Assembly (NCBI RefSeq): GCF_027595985.1
Contig: NC_073306.1
Location: 103,755,484 to 103,819,483, forward strand
From: Sorex araneus
Lineage: Eukaryota > Chordata > Mammalia > Eulipotyphla > Soricidae
DNA length: 64,000 nt
Reading direction: 5' to 3'
Made by a program: the position numbers and the translations under genes. The notes beneath the pieces were generated by a model that was given only the letters and a program-made list of their open reading frames with translations, ran no database searches and had not been told where the DNA came from. Positions 1 to 11,672 of the stretch are shown piece by piece. Position 1 is the stretch's first letter. Each line of letters opens with the position of its first letter.

Positions 1-894
1 ACTAAGGAAAGGTCAACATGTTAAGAATAGCAAAACAGAAACAGGAGCCTCAAAAATACCGTTAACGGACCACTAAATTAACCAACCCTGAAACTACTTT
101 ATCTCTAGGTTTTAACTTTATATGAGAAATTCCTCTTTACTTAACAGATGTGGGACTTATTTTCTATGAGCTCCAAACATCTTCCTTGGCATGGTAATGA
201 CCTGATTAGCAAATGTTTTAGCCTCTGAATTTTTATTAATGCTTATTCTACCACCACCAACAGTAAGCCAGTAAGCTCTTATCAATTCCCAGTCACCTGT
301 AGTGCATGGTATAGCCCTCTGGAAAGTTTAGTTTAGTTCATATACCATGCTGCTATATCAGCTTTATTCTAAAGATATTCTGGAGTCCACATGGTTAGAA
401 ACCGAACCTCAGTCATGAGAAAATAAGGCTTTGAGGCTCCTAAAGTTCACCACTTACGGATTCTCTATTTCCCCTTAGTCACCCACAACGTGCCTACATC
501 AAGTTACCTCATTAATGCAAAAGGAGCCCCATACAGAAAGAGGCATCAGACACTTAAAAAGAGAAGAGCTATGAAAAGCATGGAATAGTTGGACTGAAAA
601 AAAAGGATTTGTCTATAAAAAGTTGGGCTATAAGTTAGGATAACATGTTCTGTGCACAAATTATTTGAAAAAATTTAAAAGGCTGTGAACATACTAAAAC
701 ATATCCAGATTTGGATGTACCACAAATTGGAAAAGAGTGTTTGGTTGTATCGAATTATTTATCATAAATTATCATTTAATAGGAAAAAATTTAAATATAG
801 TTAAATGTCTGGAATAGCAGTTGACACACATACACTTCTTCCCCAGAAACAAAGCTGTCATACACAGCTGCATGCTTGTGTTCGAAAACCTTGG
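1..894. other. Intergenic sequence, no feature recognised
   Basis: AT-rich single-copy-looking DNA. I see no coding frame, RNA gene or recognisable interspersed repeat here. Confidence 0.5.
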
Positions 895-1073
895 GACCCG
901 AGAATGTGGCTAAGAAGTAGACTGCCTTCTTTGTGATCATATGGCCATAGGTTCAATACCAACTGCCATCCTGAACAGCTGAGTGTGCCCCCAATGCACT
1001 GTCTTTGGAACCCCAGTAACACCAGAGTTCTATCTCAAGTTAATGACAACCAAGTGTGTGACCCCCAGACAAC
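895..1073 (+). repeat. Old tRNA-derived SINE (SINE A-like)
   Basis: A diverged head with a B-box-like AGGTTCAATACC is followed by a body and a degraded tail ending GTGTGACCCCCAGACAAC. The reverse-oriented SINE B that follows begins in this tail. Confidence 0.5.
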
Positions 1074-1317
1074 ACTGTTACTGTGACTGTTATCCCGTTG
1101 CTCATCAATTTGCTGGAGCGGGTACCAGTAGCATCTCCATGTGAAACTTGTTGTTACTGTTTTTGGCATATTAAATACGCCACAGGTAGCTTGCCAGGCT
1201 CTGCCGTGTGGGCAGGATACTCTCGGTACCTTGCCGGGCTCTCCAAGAGGGACAGAGGAATCAAACCCAGGTTGGCCACGTGCAAGGCAAACACCCTACC
1301 CACTATGCTATCGCTCC
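1074..1317 (-). repeat. SINE B, near full length, reverse orientation
   Basis: On the minus strand the element starts with the shared tRNA-like head (CTGGAGCGATAGC) near 1317. It runs through the SINE B body (two copies of a GCAAGCTACC-type motif, then CCAAAAACAGTAACAACAAG). It ends at 1074 in AACAGTCACAGTAACAGT, a CAGTGA-type tail without poly(A). A short possible target duplication, CCAGACAAC, lies at 1065-1073 and 1316-1324. An open frame of about 86 codons here is repeat sequence, not a gene. Confidence 0.85.
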
Positions 1318-1324
1318 AGACAAC

Positions 1325-2854
1325 GCAAAAACAAAAAAATTAAAGGGAAGGAGAAGAGGAAAAAAAGAAATTCTTCAAAAATAAAGTCATGTATCATTCT
1401 TAACACCCATGACTTCCAGAGCGTTAGACATTCTTCTCTTTTTTCTTTTGTCCCAAGTTTGTCATGCTTGCAGGACTCAAGCAAGACCATGTCGGAAGGT
1501 CTTAGGATTAGATACCCAACTAGATGGGATAAACAACTTAATTTCTATCTTTCTAACTTTCCACGTATTTCTGATTTACAATCATTGTAGATCAAAGCTG
1601 AGTTTGTTTTGATTTAGTTTTGTTTACTAAATGCTTGTAAGAACAAAGAAAATGGCCTGATTCTTAGATTTCTGTAGGTCTGAAAAGGACAAGTTACCAA
1701 CAGAAGTATTCAGAGGCCCAATCTGTTCCACACCACCCTCATATCAAATGACTTTGTTCAGATCTGAATTAATCAGAAAGAGTGAAAACTTGATCTGATC
1801 TTACATATTAATACTGTAACAACTGAGTAGAGTTTTTTTCCAGACCAAATAAAATAGCAAGGAAAAAAAGTAGCAGCCAAATAAAATAGCGAGAGAAGAT
1901 ACTCTGTGGAAACACCACAACTGGGTTTTAAGCAAATAGAATACTTTTCAAGAAAATATTCTTGGTAGGTAAAATGGGCAATTATAAATTTATCTGGAGG
2001 ATTTTGATATTACTTAAAACATACAGAAAACTGATCATTTACCTCAGGGCTTTAGAAAGTTTTAAAAATATCCTTTAATGATAAATATCTGAAAACTCAA
2101 GGGTTCTTTACATGTGTATGGGTGAAAATAATTTAAAGGAAATGATAGGCAGAACTAGTTTTTTGATGGTTAGCCCATTGAACAAGGTTAGAGGTAAATT
2201 AGATTAGTGCTACTTTGCATTCATCTCATACACCCAAAAAAAAGCATTTTTAATAGTAAAAGATAAAACAACTATCAAGGGGTTGAAACTGATTCTAGAC
2301 AATAAGCATTAGTTTAAATAAGAAAAAATGTTACATATCACAAAAAAGAAAAAAAATCACCAGGAAATGTATGGAATAATGCATTTAACATGCAATCTTA
2401 GTGACACATTCCACATATAATCATACATTTCCATAACCATGTCACATGTAATCATAGAAATTTAGAAAGTCAGAGAACTCAGAATACCTAGTGTTGTGGG
2501 ACTGATACGGCAGCAGAGCCTGATGGTAAACTAAGATCAATCAAAAGCCTGAATTTCAAAGGAAAGGCACAGGGTGTGAGAGGAAAAAATAGAATACAGA
2601 AAACACATGATTTTGAGAAGAATTCTAGAAAGGAGTATTAATAGATGACTTGAAATTATAAAATGTTAGAAAGAATCAAGATCACAGATCTGAAAAACAG
2701 GCTAATCTCTTCCTAAGAGAGGCCATCCCATTAAGGACATGGTGAGATGGCAATCATTTTAAAGACAGAAAGAATTTTCACCAGAATTGAAACCCCGCCA
2801 GACCTGTGTTTTTATACCCCAATGTTTCCATAGTTATGAAAAATAAATGTGTTT
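1325..2854. other. Intergenic AT-rich DNA
   Basis: No gene or clear repeat is visible. Short A-rich runs are common, and the open frames are short and lack homology I recognise. Confidence 0.5.
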
Positions 2855-3045
2855 TTCAAGACAAGCAGCACAGAGGGAAGGACACTTGCCTTGCATGACC
2901 TGGGTACAATGCATGGCATCCGATATGATCCCCCAAGCCTTGGCAGGAGTGATCCCTAAGCCTAGAGTCAGGAGTAAGCTCTGAGCACCTCTGGGTATGG
3001 CTCTAAAACAGAGCTTAAATAAAATAAAAGCAAACAAAAAATAAA
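2855..3045 (+). repeat. SINE A, diverged
   Basis: It reads from a degraded tRNA head (AGCACAGAGGG, TTGCCTTGCATGACC) through CAGGAGTGATCCCTAAG and CAGGAGTAAGCTCTGAGCAC to an A-rich tail. Confidence 0.75.
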
Positions 3046-3062
3046 GAAAAATATACTGTGTA

Positions 3063-3250
3063 AGCCAGGGAAATAGTTCAAAGGGCTAGCACCTGTGCAT
3101 GCAAGAGGCATGAGTTAGAATCCCAGCAGTGCACAGTCCTCTGAGCACTGCCAGGAAGGACTACAAAACAGCAAGCAGGAAGTCTCCCTTTAGCACCGTT
3201 GAGTGTGGTCCTAAACCAAAAACCAAAGCAACAAACAACAACAACAAACA
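3063..3250 (+). repeat. SINE A, old copy
   Basis: A degraded head is followed by GAATCCCAGCAGTGCACAG, CTCTGAGCACTGCCAGGAAG and GAGTGTGGTCCTAAACC, then a CAAA-rich tail. It lies directly behind the previous SINE. Confidence 0.6.
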
Positions 3251-3585
3251 TCCCAGTATCAGTATGAGAAAGGAGGAGAAACCTGACAAACAGTAGTGTA
3301 GATGGATGAACAAGGTCAACCACAATTGTTATAAAGCATGTTGAAAGTATTTACTACTTACAAGATGTGACAAAGAAGTGACAATAGCATTGCCTCTCTG
3401 AAGTCTTCTTCCTAATAATATGTAACTACAGACTTAAAATGAAGGGGACAGGGAGGGAAAGGGGAACAGAGGTTAAAATACACAATAAGGTGCATAAAGT
3501 CATAAATCCATAAGTAATAAAGAATTGAAAACAATTTGGATTACATCCTGGTGTTTCTAAGAACAGTCAAAAAAAAAGGAACAGA

Positions 3586-3720
3586 AAGCTGGGTGATGGC
3601 TCAAAGGTCTGGGGCATAAACTTCGCATGCGGAAGTCCTGGGTTCAATCCCCAGCATTCCACAGCTTCCCAAGCACCACTGGGTATAAACTCTCCCATGC
3701 ATACAAAAAAATTATTTTAA
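3586..3720 (+). repeat. SINE A-related, old copy
   Basis: The B-box-like GGGTTCAATCCCCAGCATT and an A-rich end are recognisable. The central body is shortened. Confidence 0.6.
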
Positions 3721-3725
3721 TACAG

Positions 3726-3802
3726 CAATGAGGACCTGGGGATGTGGTTCAGTGTAGAGTGCACACATGAGGCTGTGAGTTTGACCTCCACCTGGATCTT
3801 TG
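3726..3802 (+). repeat. Old SINE head, split by an L1 insertion
   Basis: A tRNA-like head (GGGATGTGGTTCAGTGTAGA) is cut by the L1 insertion at 3803. The continuation resumes at 5820. The target copy of the insertion, TCCACCTGGATCTTTG, is at 3787-3802. Confidence 0.55.
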
Positions 3803-3978
3803 TTGTTGTTATTTATTGAATCACAGTGATATACACATTTACAAAGTTGTTCATGATTGGTTTTCAGTCATATAATATTCCAATACCCATCCCTTCAAGA
3901 GTGTATTTTTCCCACTACCAACAGTACCAGTTTCCCTCCAGACCCTGCCCCACCCCACCTGCCACTATGCCAGGCACA

Positions 3979-4136
<158 letters not shown>

Positions 4137-4436
4137 TAATTTTATTGAATCATCATGAGATAGTTACAAGCTTTCATGTTTGGGTTACAATCACACAATG
4201 ATCAAACACCCATCCCTACACTAGTGCACATTCCCCACACCAATATCCCCAGTATACCCCCCCTTACCCACCCTACCCCTGCCTCCATGGTAGACAATAT
4301 TCCCCATACTCTCTCTCTACTTTTGGGCATTTTATGGCTTGCAACACAGACACTGAGAGGCCATCATGTTTGGTCCATTATCTACTTTTGGCACACATCT
4401 CCCATCCCGACTGATTCCTCCAGCCATCATTTTCTT

Positions 4437-4941
4437 TTTTTTTTCTTTTTTCTTTTTTTTTTATTTTTAAATTTTTATTTTATCACCATGTGAAAAGTTA
4501 CAAAGTTTTTAGGTTTATGTCTCAGTTATAAAATATTCAAACACCATCCCTTCACCAGTGCCCATATTCCACCACCAAAATCCCCAGTATACCCCCATCC
4601 CCCGTCCCCCACCCCCAACTGTATAACTGATGAATTTCACTTCATTTTCTCTTTACCTTGATTACGTTCCATATTTCAACACAAAACTCACTATAGTTGT
4701 GGAAGTTTTCCCCCAAAAAAGATAGCCCTACTAAGGAAGCATTTGATAATTAGTTTTCCATTAAAAGATTGTATGCTTTCAATTTTTAAAAAAAAGGTCG
4801 TGTGGCCGCATTAGCGGCCGCGTGGCTCAGATGTGTCCCAGTCCCGCATCCCGGAGCTGTGTTAGTTGCTGCTCAGTGTCGCCAGGGCTCCATCTGGAGA
4901 AGGTGTTATGGCTGCACCTCCTCCCTCCGGATCCCCGGTGT
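4437..4941 (-). mobile_element. 505-bp composite retroelement: GC-rich head plus L1-like 3' tail
   Basis: It is bounded by a perfect 18-bp duplication, TCCAGCCATCATTTTCTT, at 4419-4436 and 4942-4959, so both ends are exact. On the minus strand a GC-rich head of about 145 bp (about 4797-4941, containing GCGGCCGC at 4814-4821) is joined to an A/T-rich middle. The tail closely resembles the L1 3' end at 8440-8715 and finishes in poly(A). No open frame of note is present. It could be an internally deleted L1 that kept its 5' end, or a non-autonomous family using an L1 tail. I cannot tell which without copies to align. Confidence 0.75.
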
Positions 4942-5084
4942 TCCAGCCATCATTTTCTTAGTGATCCCTTCTCTATTCCATCTGCCTTCTCCCCTCCGCT
5001 CATGAAGCAATCTTCCAGCTATGGAGCAATCCCCTTGGCCCTTGTATCTACCATTCTTAGGTGTCAGCCTCATGTGATGCTACC

Positions 5085-5327
5085 CTACACTCCACAAATG
5101 AGTGCAGTCCCTCTACATCTGTCCCTCTCTTTCTGACTCATTTCACTTAGCATGATACTATCCATGTTTATCCATTTATAAGCAAATTTCATGACTTCAT
5201 CTCTCCTAACAGCTGCATAGTATTCCATTGTGTAGATGTACCAAAGTTTCTTTAACCAGTCATCTGTTCTAGGACACTTGGGCTGTTTCCAGATTTTGGC
5301 TATTGTGAACAGTGCTGCAATGAGCAT
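5085..5327 (-). pseudogene. L1 ORF2 C-terminal fragment
   Basis: The minus-strand translation contains ALFTIAKIWKQPKCPRTDDW and YIYTMEYYAAV, typical of the C-terminal end of mammalian L1 ORF2 (endonuclease/reverse transcriptase protein). Only about 80 codons are open and the catalytic domains are absent. Upstream minus-strand sequence to about 5620 is also ORF2-derived but has lost its frame. It is a dead fragment inside the second-level L1. Confidence 0.85.
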
Positions 5328-5640
5328 ATACGTATAGATGTCATTCTATTGTGCTTTTTTGCATCCTTGGAATATATTCCCAGAAGTGGTATTGCAGGAT
5401 CATATGGAAGCTCAATTTCTAGTTTTTGAAGGACTTTCCATATTGTTTTCCAGAAAGGCTGAACCAATCAGCATTCCTACCAACAATGAAAGCGCGTCCC
5501 TTTTCCCCTACATCTATACCAGCACTGGTTGCTTTTGCTCTTTTGAATGTGTGCCAGTCTCTGTTGTGTGAGATGAGATCTCATTGTTTTTATTTGCATC
5601 TCGCTGATGACTAGCGATGTGGAGCAATTTTTCCTGGCCT

Positions 5641-5642
5641 AC

Positions 5643-5676
<34 letters not shown>

Positions 5677-5693
5677 TTCTCCCTCTCTCTCTT
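5641..5693. repeat. (CT)n-rich tract
   Basis: TCTC-rich sequence marks the junction between the second L1 and the remainder of the outer L1. Confidence 0.9.
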
Positions 5694-5936
5694 TTTAGGC
5701 CTTCTGGCTTGCAGTACAGTTAATGAAAGGTTATCAGGTATATCCCTTTACCTACTTTCAACACTCAGTTTTTGTCCAAAATTATCATTTCCAACTATCA
5801 TGTTCCACCTGGATCTTTGAATGCAATCAGTGCAGCACTGCCATTGAGATTGCCAAAGTTACAAATAAGTGCGTGATCTCCAGTGCACTGCAACCTAGTT
5901 TCAATCACAAAAATCAATATGTGCAAACCAAGTCAG

Positions 5937-6020
5937 GAATGTGACTAAGCAGTAAAGCACATGCTTACATGTACAAGACCAGGCAGGGTTCAATCCCCAA
6001 AGCTGAAAAAAAAATTTTAA
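5937..6020 (+). repeat. Old SINE head fragment
   Basis: A B-box-like GGGTTCAATCCCCAAAGC is followed by an A-rich run. The copy is short and diverged. Confidence 0.5.
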
Positions 6021-7509
6021 ATATAAAGCAAGCCTCAGTGAGTGCCACAACCTAGTACATGGCAAGCACTGCAGCCAAGTGTATGCCTCTTGGACATCAC
6101 AATGACAAATGGGGGAGGGGAGGGGAAATATAAACATATTCAAAATTTTTCAAACTAACATTAAAAGCAATGGTTAAAGCTGGGAAATGAACTGAGCTGT
6201 AGAATCTGAGATGCTTAGTATGCAGAAGGGAGAACTTAGACATCAGAAGATGGCTACTTTTCTTCAACTATTTAGAACAAGTCATGAGAGATGTACGGTA
6301 TGTCAAAGGGCAGTACTCTGCTGGCAGACTATAAAAAGGCAGGTAGTTTCATCTTGATATTAAGAACTTTCTTACCAACCACACTCTTCAGCTAAGTGAT
6401 GGTTTCCCCAGCCACGAATGTGCAACAGTGGACTCTCTGGCAGCACGAGGGGTAGGGGGGAGTCAGGTGAATGCTGATAAAGAAGCCCCAGAAAGAAAAT
6501 CCTACACAGGAATAGTCAGAGGAGAAACCACACGATTTATAGGAGCACCTGCTACAGTTAGAGTTGACCTTTATTTCTAAGCAGTGTAACCATAAAGTTT
6601 TCAGACAGATTTTTTTCTCACAGCTTGAAGGCCATCTCTTTGGGTCATTTAAAGCAAATGGTCTTATCTTCCCCCACCCCAGAGTTTTGCCTGTGAAATT
6701 CTCCTTCACATATGCCCAATATCCTTTCACATATACCTACTGCCATCCTTCCTTATTTTCTACCAGGCCTCATTCATAAATTTCCATGCCTCTTCCTAAG
6801 ATACTAAGATAACTGTAAACTGGTTCGGAGTGCCAGCTTCTGGTATTATTCCCTCTATTTATCTTCTTCCTGTAATTGTCTTTCTGAGTTTCCTCATATT
6901 CTGAATCTCCTTAATGAGCTGTTGGGCATAAAATTGGCCCTTAGCCCAGTGTGGGGTTTCCCCAACCCCGAGGTGTGAGAAGATATATCACAACCTGTGG
7001 CACAGGGGAATCCCCATAGCCACTGGGGAGCTAAAACATACTATTTTAATATTAAACGGAAGAAAAACCTTCACTCATGAGTATGGGAGAGAGGGGTTTT
7101 CTGTGTGACACAGTGATAGGGACTATTTCTACAAGATCTTTTATTGTCATTGATTTGCACTTACACACCTCTTTGATCAACTATTATCAACTATTTAATA
7201 TTCCTGCAACACCATCAGAAAAATCAAGTTTAATGGTATTAGGATTACATCTAGATTGTACATTATCACCTGAACCAAGTAGAAAATGTGTTATTACTTT
7301 TATAAAATATTAAATAATTATTTATTACAGGAAATATCTAATGTTTAGCACATACCAAAGGTCTTAGACAAGTTGTTGAATAATTTTTATCTATTAACAT
7401 TTCACTGGAAAGCCAGTAAATTTTGGAATAAATGTGCTAGCTTTTTTTTATAAGTTACAACTAGTCATTCTCAGGTCTTACTTATGGCTTAAAAAATTTA
7501 TATACCTTA
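6021..7509. other. Intergenic DNA without recognised features
   Basis: No gene was found. A short G/C-rich patch near 6949-7020 contains small inverted repeats (GTGGGGTTTCCCCAAC and GGGGAATCCCC) of unknown meaning. Confidence 0.45.
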
Positions 7510-7685
7510 GGCTGGAATGATAGTACAGCAAGTAGAGTGCTTGCCTTGCACACCGCTGGTGCAGGTTTGATTACTAGCATCATATATGATCTGCTGAGCC
7601 TGCCAGGAGTGATTCCTGAGCACAAAGCCATGAGTAACCCTTGAGCACCATCAGGCATGGCCCCCAAACAAACAAAAAACAACAC
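7510..7685 (+). repeat. SINE A
   Basis: The head GGCTGGAATGATAGTACAGC is followed by TTGCCTTGCAC, GCCAGGAGTGATTCCTGAGC, CATGAGTAACCCTTGAGC and an A-rich tail. Confidence 0.85.
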
Positions 7686-8439
7686 TCATACACCTCAAGT
7701 CAAGCAGGAGATTTAAAGTTATAAAACATTTTTTAAAAGTTATAATATTTTTAAGTTTTTATAGTAATAATCCCCTTGAATAGGTGGAAAATCTGCAAGA
7801 TAGTCTGGGTTCACTCAAGATTATAATTAAAGTACAAATGCGTGAAACACGGAGATGGCAACATCTTTCATGGGTCTACTCAATTTAACTGTCAACCAGC
7901 TGGGATAAAGAAATAGAAGTCACTTTATCGAAAACAAAGGAAAGTTCCCAGGAAAGGGAATTGCATTAGGAAGTGGAGGAAAGACAAGGTGTAACACAAT
8001 AACTCTAAGCATCTGATTCCATATTTGAATCTTTAACTTAAAAAAGTAGAGAAAAAGAGAGGATCAATCCATACAGGCTGATCTTAGACTCATAACTTCT
8101 GCTCTGCAACCCACTTCTATTTTCATATGTGTGTAAATAGATTCTATTGATGACAACAAGCTTATCTATCTGAAATTGCTTTGTTTATTCCTAAGCTAAC
8201 AAGAAGAAATGAAGAGTACTCTGAAGATAACTCTCCAGGGTGTAAAAAAAAAAAAGCTTACAATGTTGTGATTCCTGGCAGACATTTCACTAGACTTAGT
8301 TACTAAAATACAGAAATCCAAAACTATGCTGCTCTAGTGCGGCCTCCTGACCTCATATCTCTTCATTCTCAGCAATGGAAAACAAATTACCAAATGCTTT
8401 CTTTTCAGCAGATCGACTTTAGGGGGGAGAAACTCCAAA
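7686..8439. other. Intergenic DNA
   Basis: AT-rich, with no coding or repeat feature that I can support. Confidence 0.45.
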
Positions 8440-8715
8440 TCAATAATAGTGAATTTTTTATTGAAATATTGAATGTAATCAAAGTAGAGTGAAGGTAAAG
8501 TGAAATTTACCAGTTACAAATGCGGGGTTGGGGGCTGGGGAGGTGGGGGGAAGGGGGGAGGTATATTATGATTCTTGGTGGTGGAATATGTGCACTGGTG
8601 AAGGGATGGGTGTTTGAGCATTGTATAACTGAGACTTAAACCTGAAAGCTTTGTAACTTTCCACATGGTGAATTAATAAAAGAAATTAAAAAAAATAAAA
8701 AAATAAAAAAAAAGC
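8440..8715 (+). mobile_element. L1-like 3' end with poly(A)
   Basis: The 3' UTR has the G-rich stretch (8524-8560), GTGCACTGGTGAAGGGATGG and GAGACTTAAACC, then A-rich sequence. The upstream edge (TTGAAATATTGAATGTAATC) is shared with the 4437-4941 composite and with the short repeats at 23455 and 59180. Confidence 0.8.
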
Positions 8716-8845
8716 ACTGTAGCACTGTCATCCAGTTGTTCATCGATTTGCTTGAATGGGCACCAGTAACGTCTCCATTGTGAGACTTGTTACTGTTTTT
8801 GGCATTTGAATACGCCACAGGTAGCTTGCCAGGCTCATCCAAAAA
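8716..8845 (-). repeat. SINE B, 5'-truncated, inserted in an L1 poly(A) tail
   Basis: The minus-strand element retains its 3' two-thirds and ends in a CAGTG-type tail against the L1 A-tract. A further run of A residues follows on the other side. Confidence 0.8.
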
Positions 8846-8969
8846 AAAAAAAAAGATGCTCCAAACTACCTTATTCAATATGCCAAACTTAACTTATTAA
8901 GGGTTGGAGCTACCTTATATAATGATCGCCTCATTTTTCAAAAGCAATTATCTTGAGGGGAGTGGAGAA

Positions 8970-9135
8970 TGAAGTTTTGGCCACACCAGGCTGTGCTCAA
9001 CATTCACTCTTGACTCTGTCCTCAGGGATTCCTGCTGGCAGTGCTGGAGAACCATGTGCAGAGCCAGGAGTTGAACTGGGGTCAGCTCTCATGCAAGATA
9101 TGTGCCTTATCCTCTATACCACCTCTCCAGCCAAA
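8970..9135 (-). repeat. SINE A, old copy
   Basis: The plus strand shows the reverse complement of the body and head: GGCCACACCAGGCTGTGCTC, AGCCAGGAGTTGAACTGG and a final CTCTCCAGCC. Confidence 0.75.
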
Positions 9136-10596
9136 ATTTACCAGACCCTTCCTTGGTTCTACATTTATAAAACCAAAAATGTGAAATAAGGGGGGAGTCA
9201 GAGTGGGGGAAATGATGAGGTGGGTTGAGGGTCATAGGTGGAGGATCTCGAGCACTTTGCTGGGGATGAAGTGATGTAACTGCATCAAAACCATAAGCAT
9301 TATAACACTATTTTAAATGTGTGTCCAAAAATATAATAATTAAATAGCTAAATGAATCATGAATTTACCAAGGGGGTGGGGGTGGGGGGCTTGAGACTTT
9401 GGTAGAGGGACGCTGACACTGGCAGTGCGCATGGAGTCGGAATATTTCCTGAAACCCTATCATCAATAACACTGTTAGTCACAGTGTCTCTAAAGAGTGA
9501 AAGGAAAACTGTCTTTCAGGCACTTTACTGTGCACTCTGAACATTTTTATACCCACCTCCAGAAATCTAAGCAGAGTCCCGAAGCTTATATAAATATATA
9601 TGTACATATATATATTTATATATATATATCTTGAAGGACCAGAACACTTGTGCTATATAAATCCCCACCAATAGTATTTCTTGCTCTACTAACATGATTT
9701 TAACATGCTAAAAAAGTTAATTTACTAAAATGTGAAAATACCACAACCAGTAAAAAATACCCAAACGATCTTTCTGAAGAGACAAAATAAACATTGCAGC
9801 ATGAGGTATGTTTTGTGAATTAAATAATTAGAAGTCAAAAGACAAAGGGCCAAGATAAAAATAGTAACATCCACCAGACTTCCTACATTGTTTATGCTAT
9901 ACAATGGGGCTATGGCTAAATGATAATTCACTTTCACAAGTCCTGTTCATTTAGGAAGAAAATTCTCTTTGTTTTGGTTCTAGAGTAAGAAACTAACTCA
10001 TTACCTAAAGTCCATTTGTACATTTAAAAATAAAATGTGTTCAAAGGAGATTTGCCGCGTGTCCTTAGATCTCACTGACAATGCATAGTTGTGGCCTTAT
10101 CCAAGCAAGAGAAGAAATTTCTATGTGGGAGAGAATACACAATGCTGACTGTATGAAGGAAAGAGACCAAGGCAGAGATTCCCTAGTGGGAAAGTTCAAG
10201 CAGATTACCAGAAGAGTAGACAGAATTCCATTAAGTAAGCCAGACACTATGCCGCTATGGGCACAAGGCAAGAATCTGGTCTGAGCCTTCCATAGATGTA
10301 CAAGTGAGGGGTCTGGACAGAGCCTTTGATTCAGTGGTTTTTTTTGCCTGGGGGAGGGGGGTCTCTGCTGTTCCCACTGTCTCAATTCTTGCCTGTGTAG
10401 AGTTGCGTATCCTCAAAATCTTTCCCAATCCACCTTGTCTAGGACTCGCTTTCACTGATTTTGTAAGATCTTACTCTTTATTAGTATGGATAATATACAA
10501 ATCTTTGTAACCTACTTCTATTCTCAATCTAGCCTCTTCACATGAACAGGATTTATGCCGCTATTTCCCCACAGAGTTCAGGATAATAGTACTTTC
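9136..10596. other. Intergenic DNA with a TA-rich microsatellite
   Basis: A TA-alternating tract occupies about 9587-9629. The rest shows no gene or clear repeat. Confidence 0.5.
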
Positions 10597-10610
10597 AAGA
10601 AAAGGTTACT

Positions 10611-10836
10611 GGGGGGCGGAGCGATAGTCCAGCGCGGAAGGTGTTTGCCTTGCATGCCACCGACCTGGGTTCGATCCCTGGCACAGATCCCCAGACTCCC
10701 ACATGGTCCCCTGAACAACTTCAGGAGTAATTTCTGAGTGCAGGGTCAGAGCCAAGAGTAAGCCCTGAGCATTGCCCGGTGTGACCCAAAAAGCAAAATA
10801 AATAAACAAACAAACAAATAAATAAATAAATAAATG
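10611..10836 (+). repeat. SINE A with (AAAT)n-like tail
   Basis: The copy is full length: head GGGGGGCGGAGCGATAGTCC, B box GGGTTCGATCCCTGG and a tail of CAAA/TAAA units. A near-perfect 14-bp duplication (AAGAAAAGGTTACT at 10597-10610, AAGAAAAGTTTACT at 11288-11301) encloses this SINE plus the SINE B behind it. That places the SINE B inside the SINE A tail. Confidence 0.85.
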
Positions 10837-11268
10837 TCACTGTCACTGTCATCCCGTTGCTCATCAATTTGTTCAAGCGAGCACCAGTAATGTCTCTCAT
10901 TGTGAGACTTATTGTTACTGTTTTCTTTTTTTTTCTTTTTGGGTCACACCTGGCGATGCACAGGGGTTACTCCTGGCTCTGCACTCAGGAATTACCCCTG
11001 GCCATGTTCAGGGGACCATATGGGATGCTGGGATTTGAACCCGGGTCGGCCGCGTGCAAGGCAAACGCCCTACCCGCTGTGCTATCTCTCCAGCCCCTTG
11101 TTACTGTTTTTGGCACATCCAATAGGCCACGGGTAGCTTGCCAGGCTCTGCCGTGTGGGCGCGATACTCTCAGTAGCTTGCCGGGCTCTCCGAGAGGGGT
11201 GGAGGAATAGAACACGGGTCGGCCGTGTGAAAGGAGAACATTCTACCACGGTGCTATCGCTCCAGCCC
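10837..11268 (-). repeat. SINE B in reverse orientation, interrupted by a younger SINE A
   Basis: The CAGTGA-type 3' end lies at 10837 and the tRNA head ends at 11268 (CTATCGCTCCAGCCC). The body is split at 10925-11097. TAAA repeats on both sides show insertion into the A-rich tail of the preceding SINE A. Confidence 0.88.
10925..11097 (-). repeat. SINE A nested in SINE B
   Basis: A perfect 13-bp duplication, TTGTTACTGTTTT, lies at 10912-10924 and 11098-11110. The copy is well preserved (GATTTGAACCCGGGTCGGCC, CCCTACCCGCTGTGCTATC), so SINE A was active after this SINE B integrated. Confidence 0.92.
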
Positions 11269-11354
11269 AATAAATAAATAAATAAATAAGAAAAGTTTAC
11301 TTACGAAAAGCTGAAGAATGCATTAGCAAATATGTCATAAAAGATTCATTCCTG

Positions 11355-11533
11355 GGGGCTGGAGCAATAGCACAGCGGGTAGGGCCTTGCATGTGGCTGA
11401 CCCAGGTTCAATTCTCAGTATCCCATATGGTCCCCTGAGTACCACCAGGGGTGACTCCTGAGTACAGAGCCAGGAGTAACCCCCGTGCATCGCCGGGTGT
11501 GATCCAAAAAGCAAAAAGGGAAAAGAAAGAAAA
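11355..11533 (+). repeat. SINE A, young copy with target duplication
   Basis: The 16-bp duplication AAAAGATTCATTCCTG lies at 11339-11354 and 11534-11549. The head GGGGCTGGAGCAATAGCACA and an A-rich tail are intact. Confidence 0.92.
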
Positions 11534-11597
11534 AAAAGATTCATTCCTGAAAACTAGGACTTATTGTATGAGATCTGAAGTTAGGAAATACTGAAAA

Positions 11598-11672
11598 GGA
11601 CCAGAATGATAGTATAGCAGGCAGAGTGTTTGCCTTGCATGTGTCCAACCGGAGATTGATCAATATCACTAG
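11598..11672 (+). repeat. SINE A head fragment
   Basis: GGACCAGAATGATAGTATAG and TTGCCTTGCATGTG are recognisable. The body is lost. Confidence 0.6.

Larger units (their letters stand above)
4137..5640 (-). mobile_element. 5'-truncated L1, second level of nest
   Basis: The 3' end is at about 4137 (poly-T side on +). The element runs through a 3' UTR into the C-terminal part of ORF2. It is interrupted by the element at 4437-4941. The boundary target duplication is hidden in the surrounding CT-rich repeats. Confidence 0.8.

Noticed and set aside
10611-10700. tRNA-like sequence with A and B boxes
   Set aside because: It is the head of a SINE found dozens of times here, without a full cloverleaf; not a tRNA gene.
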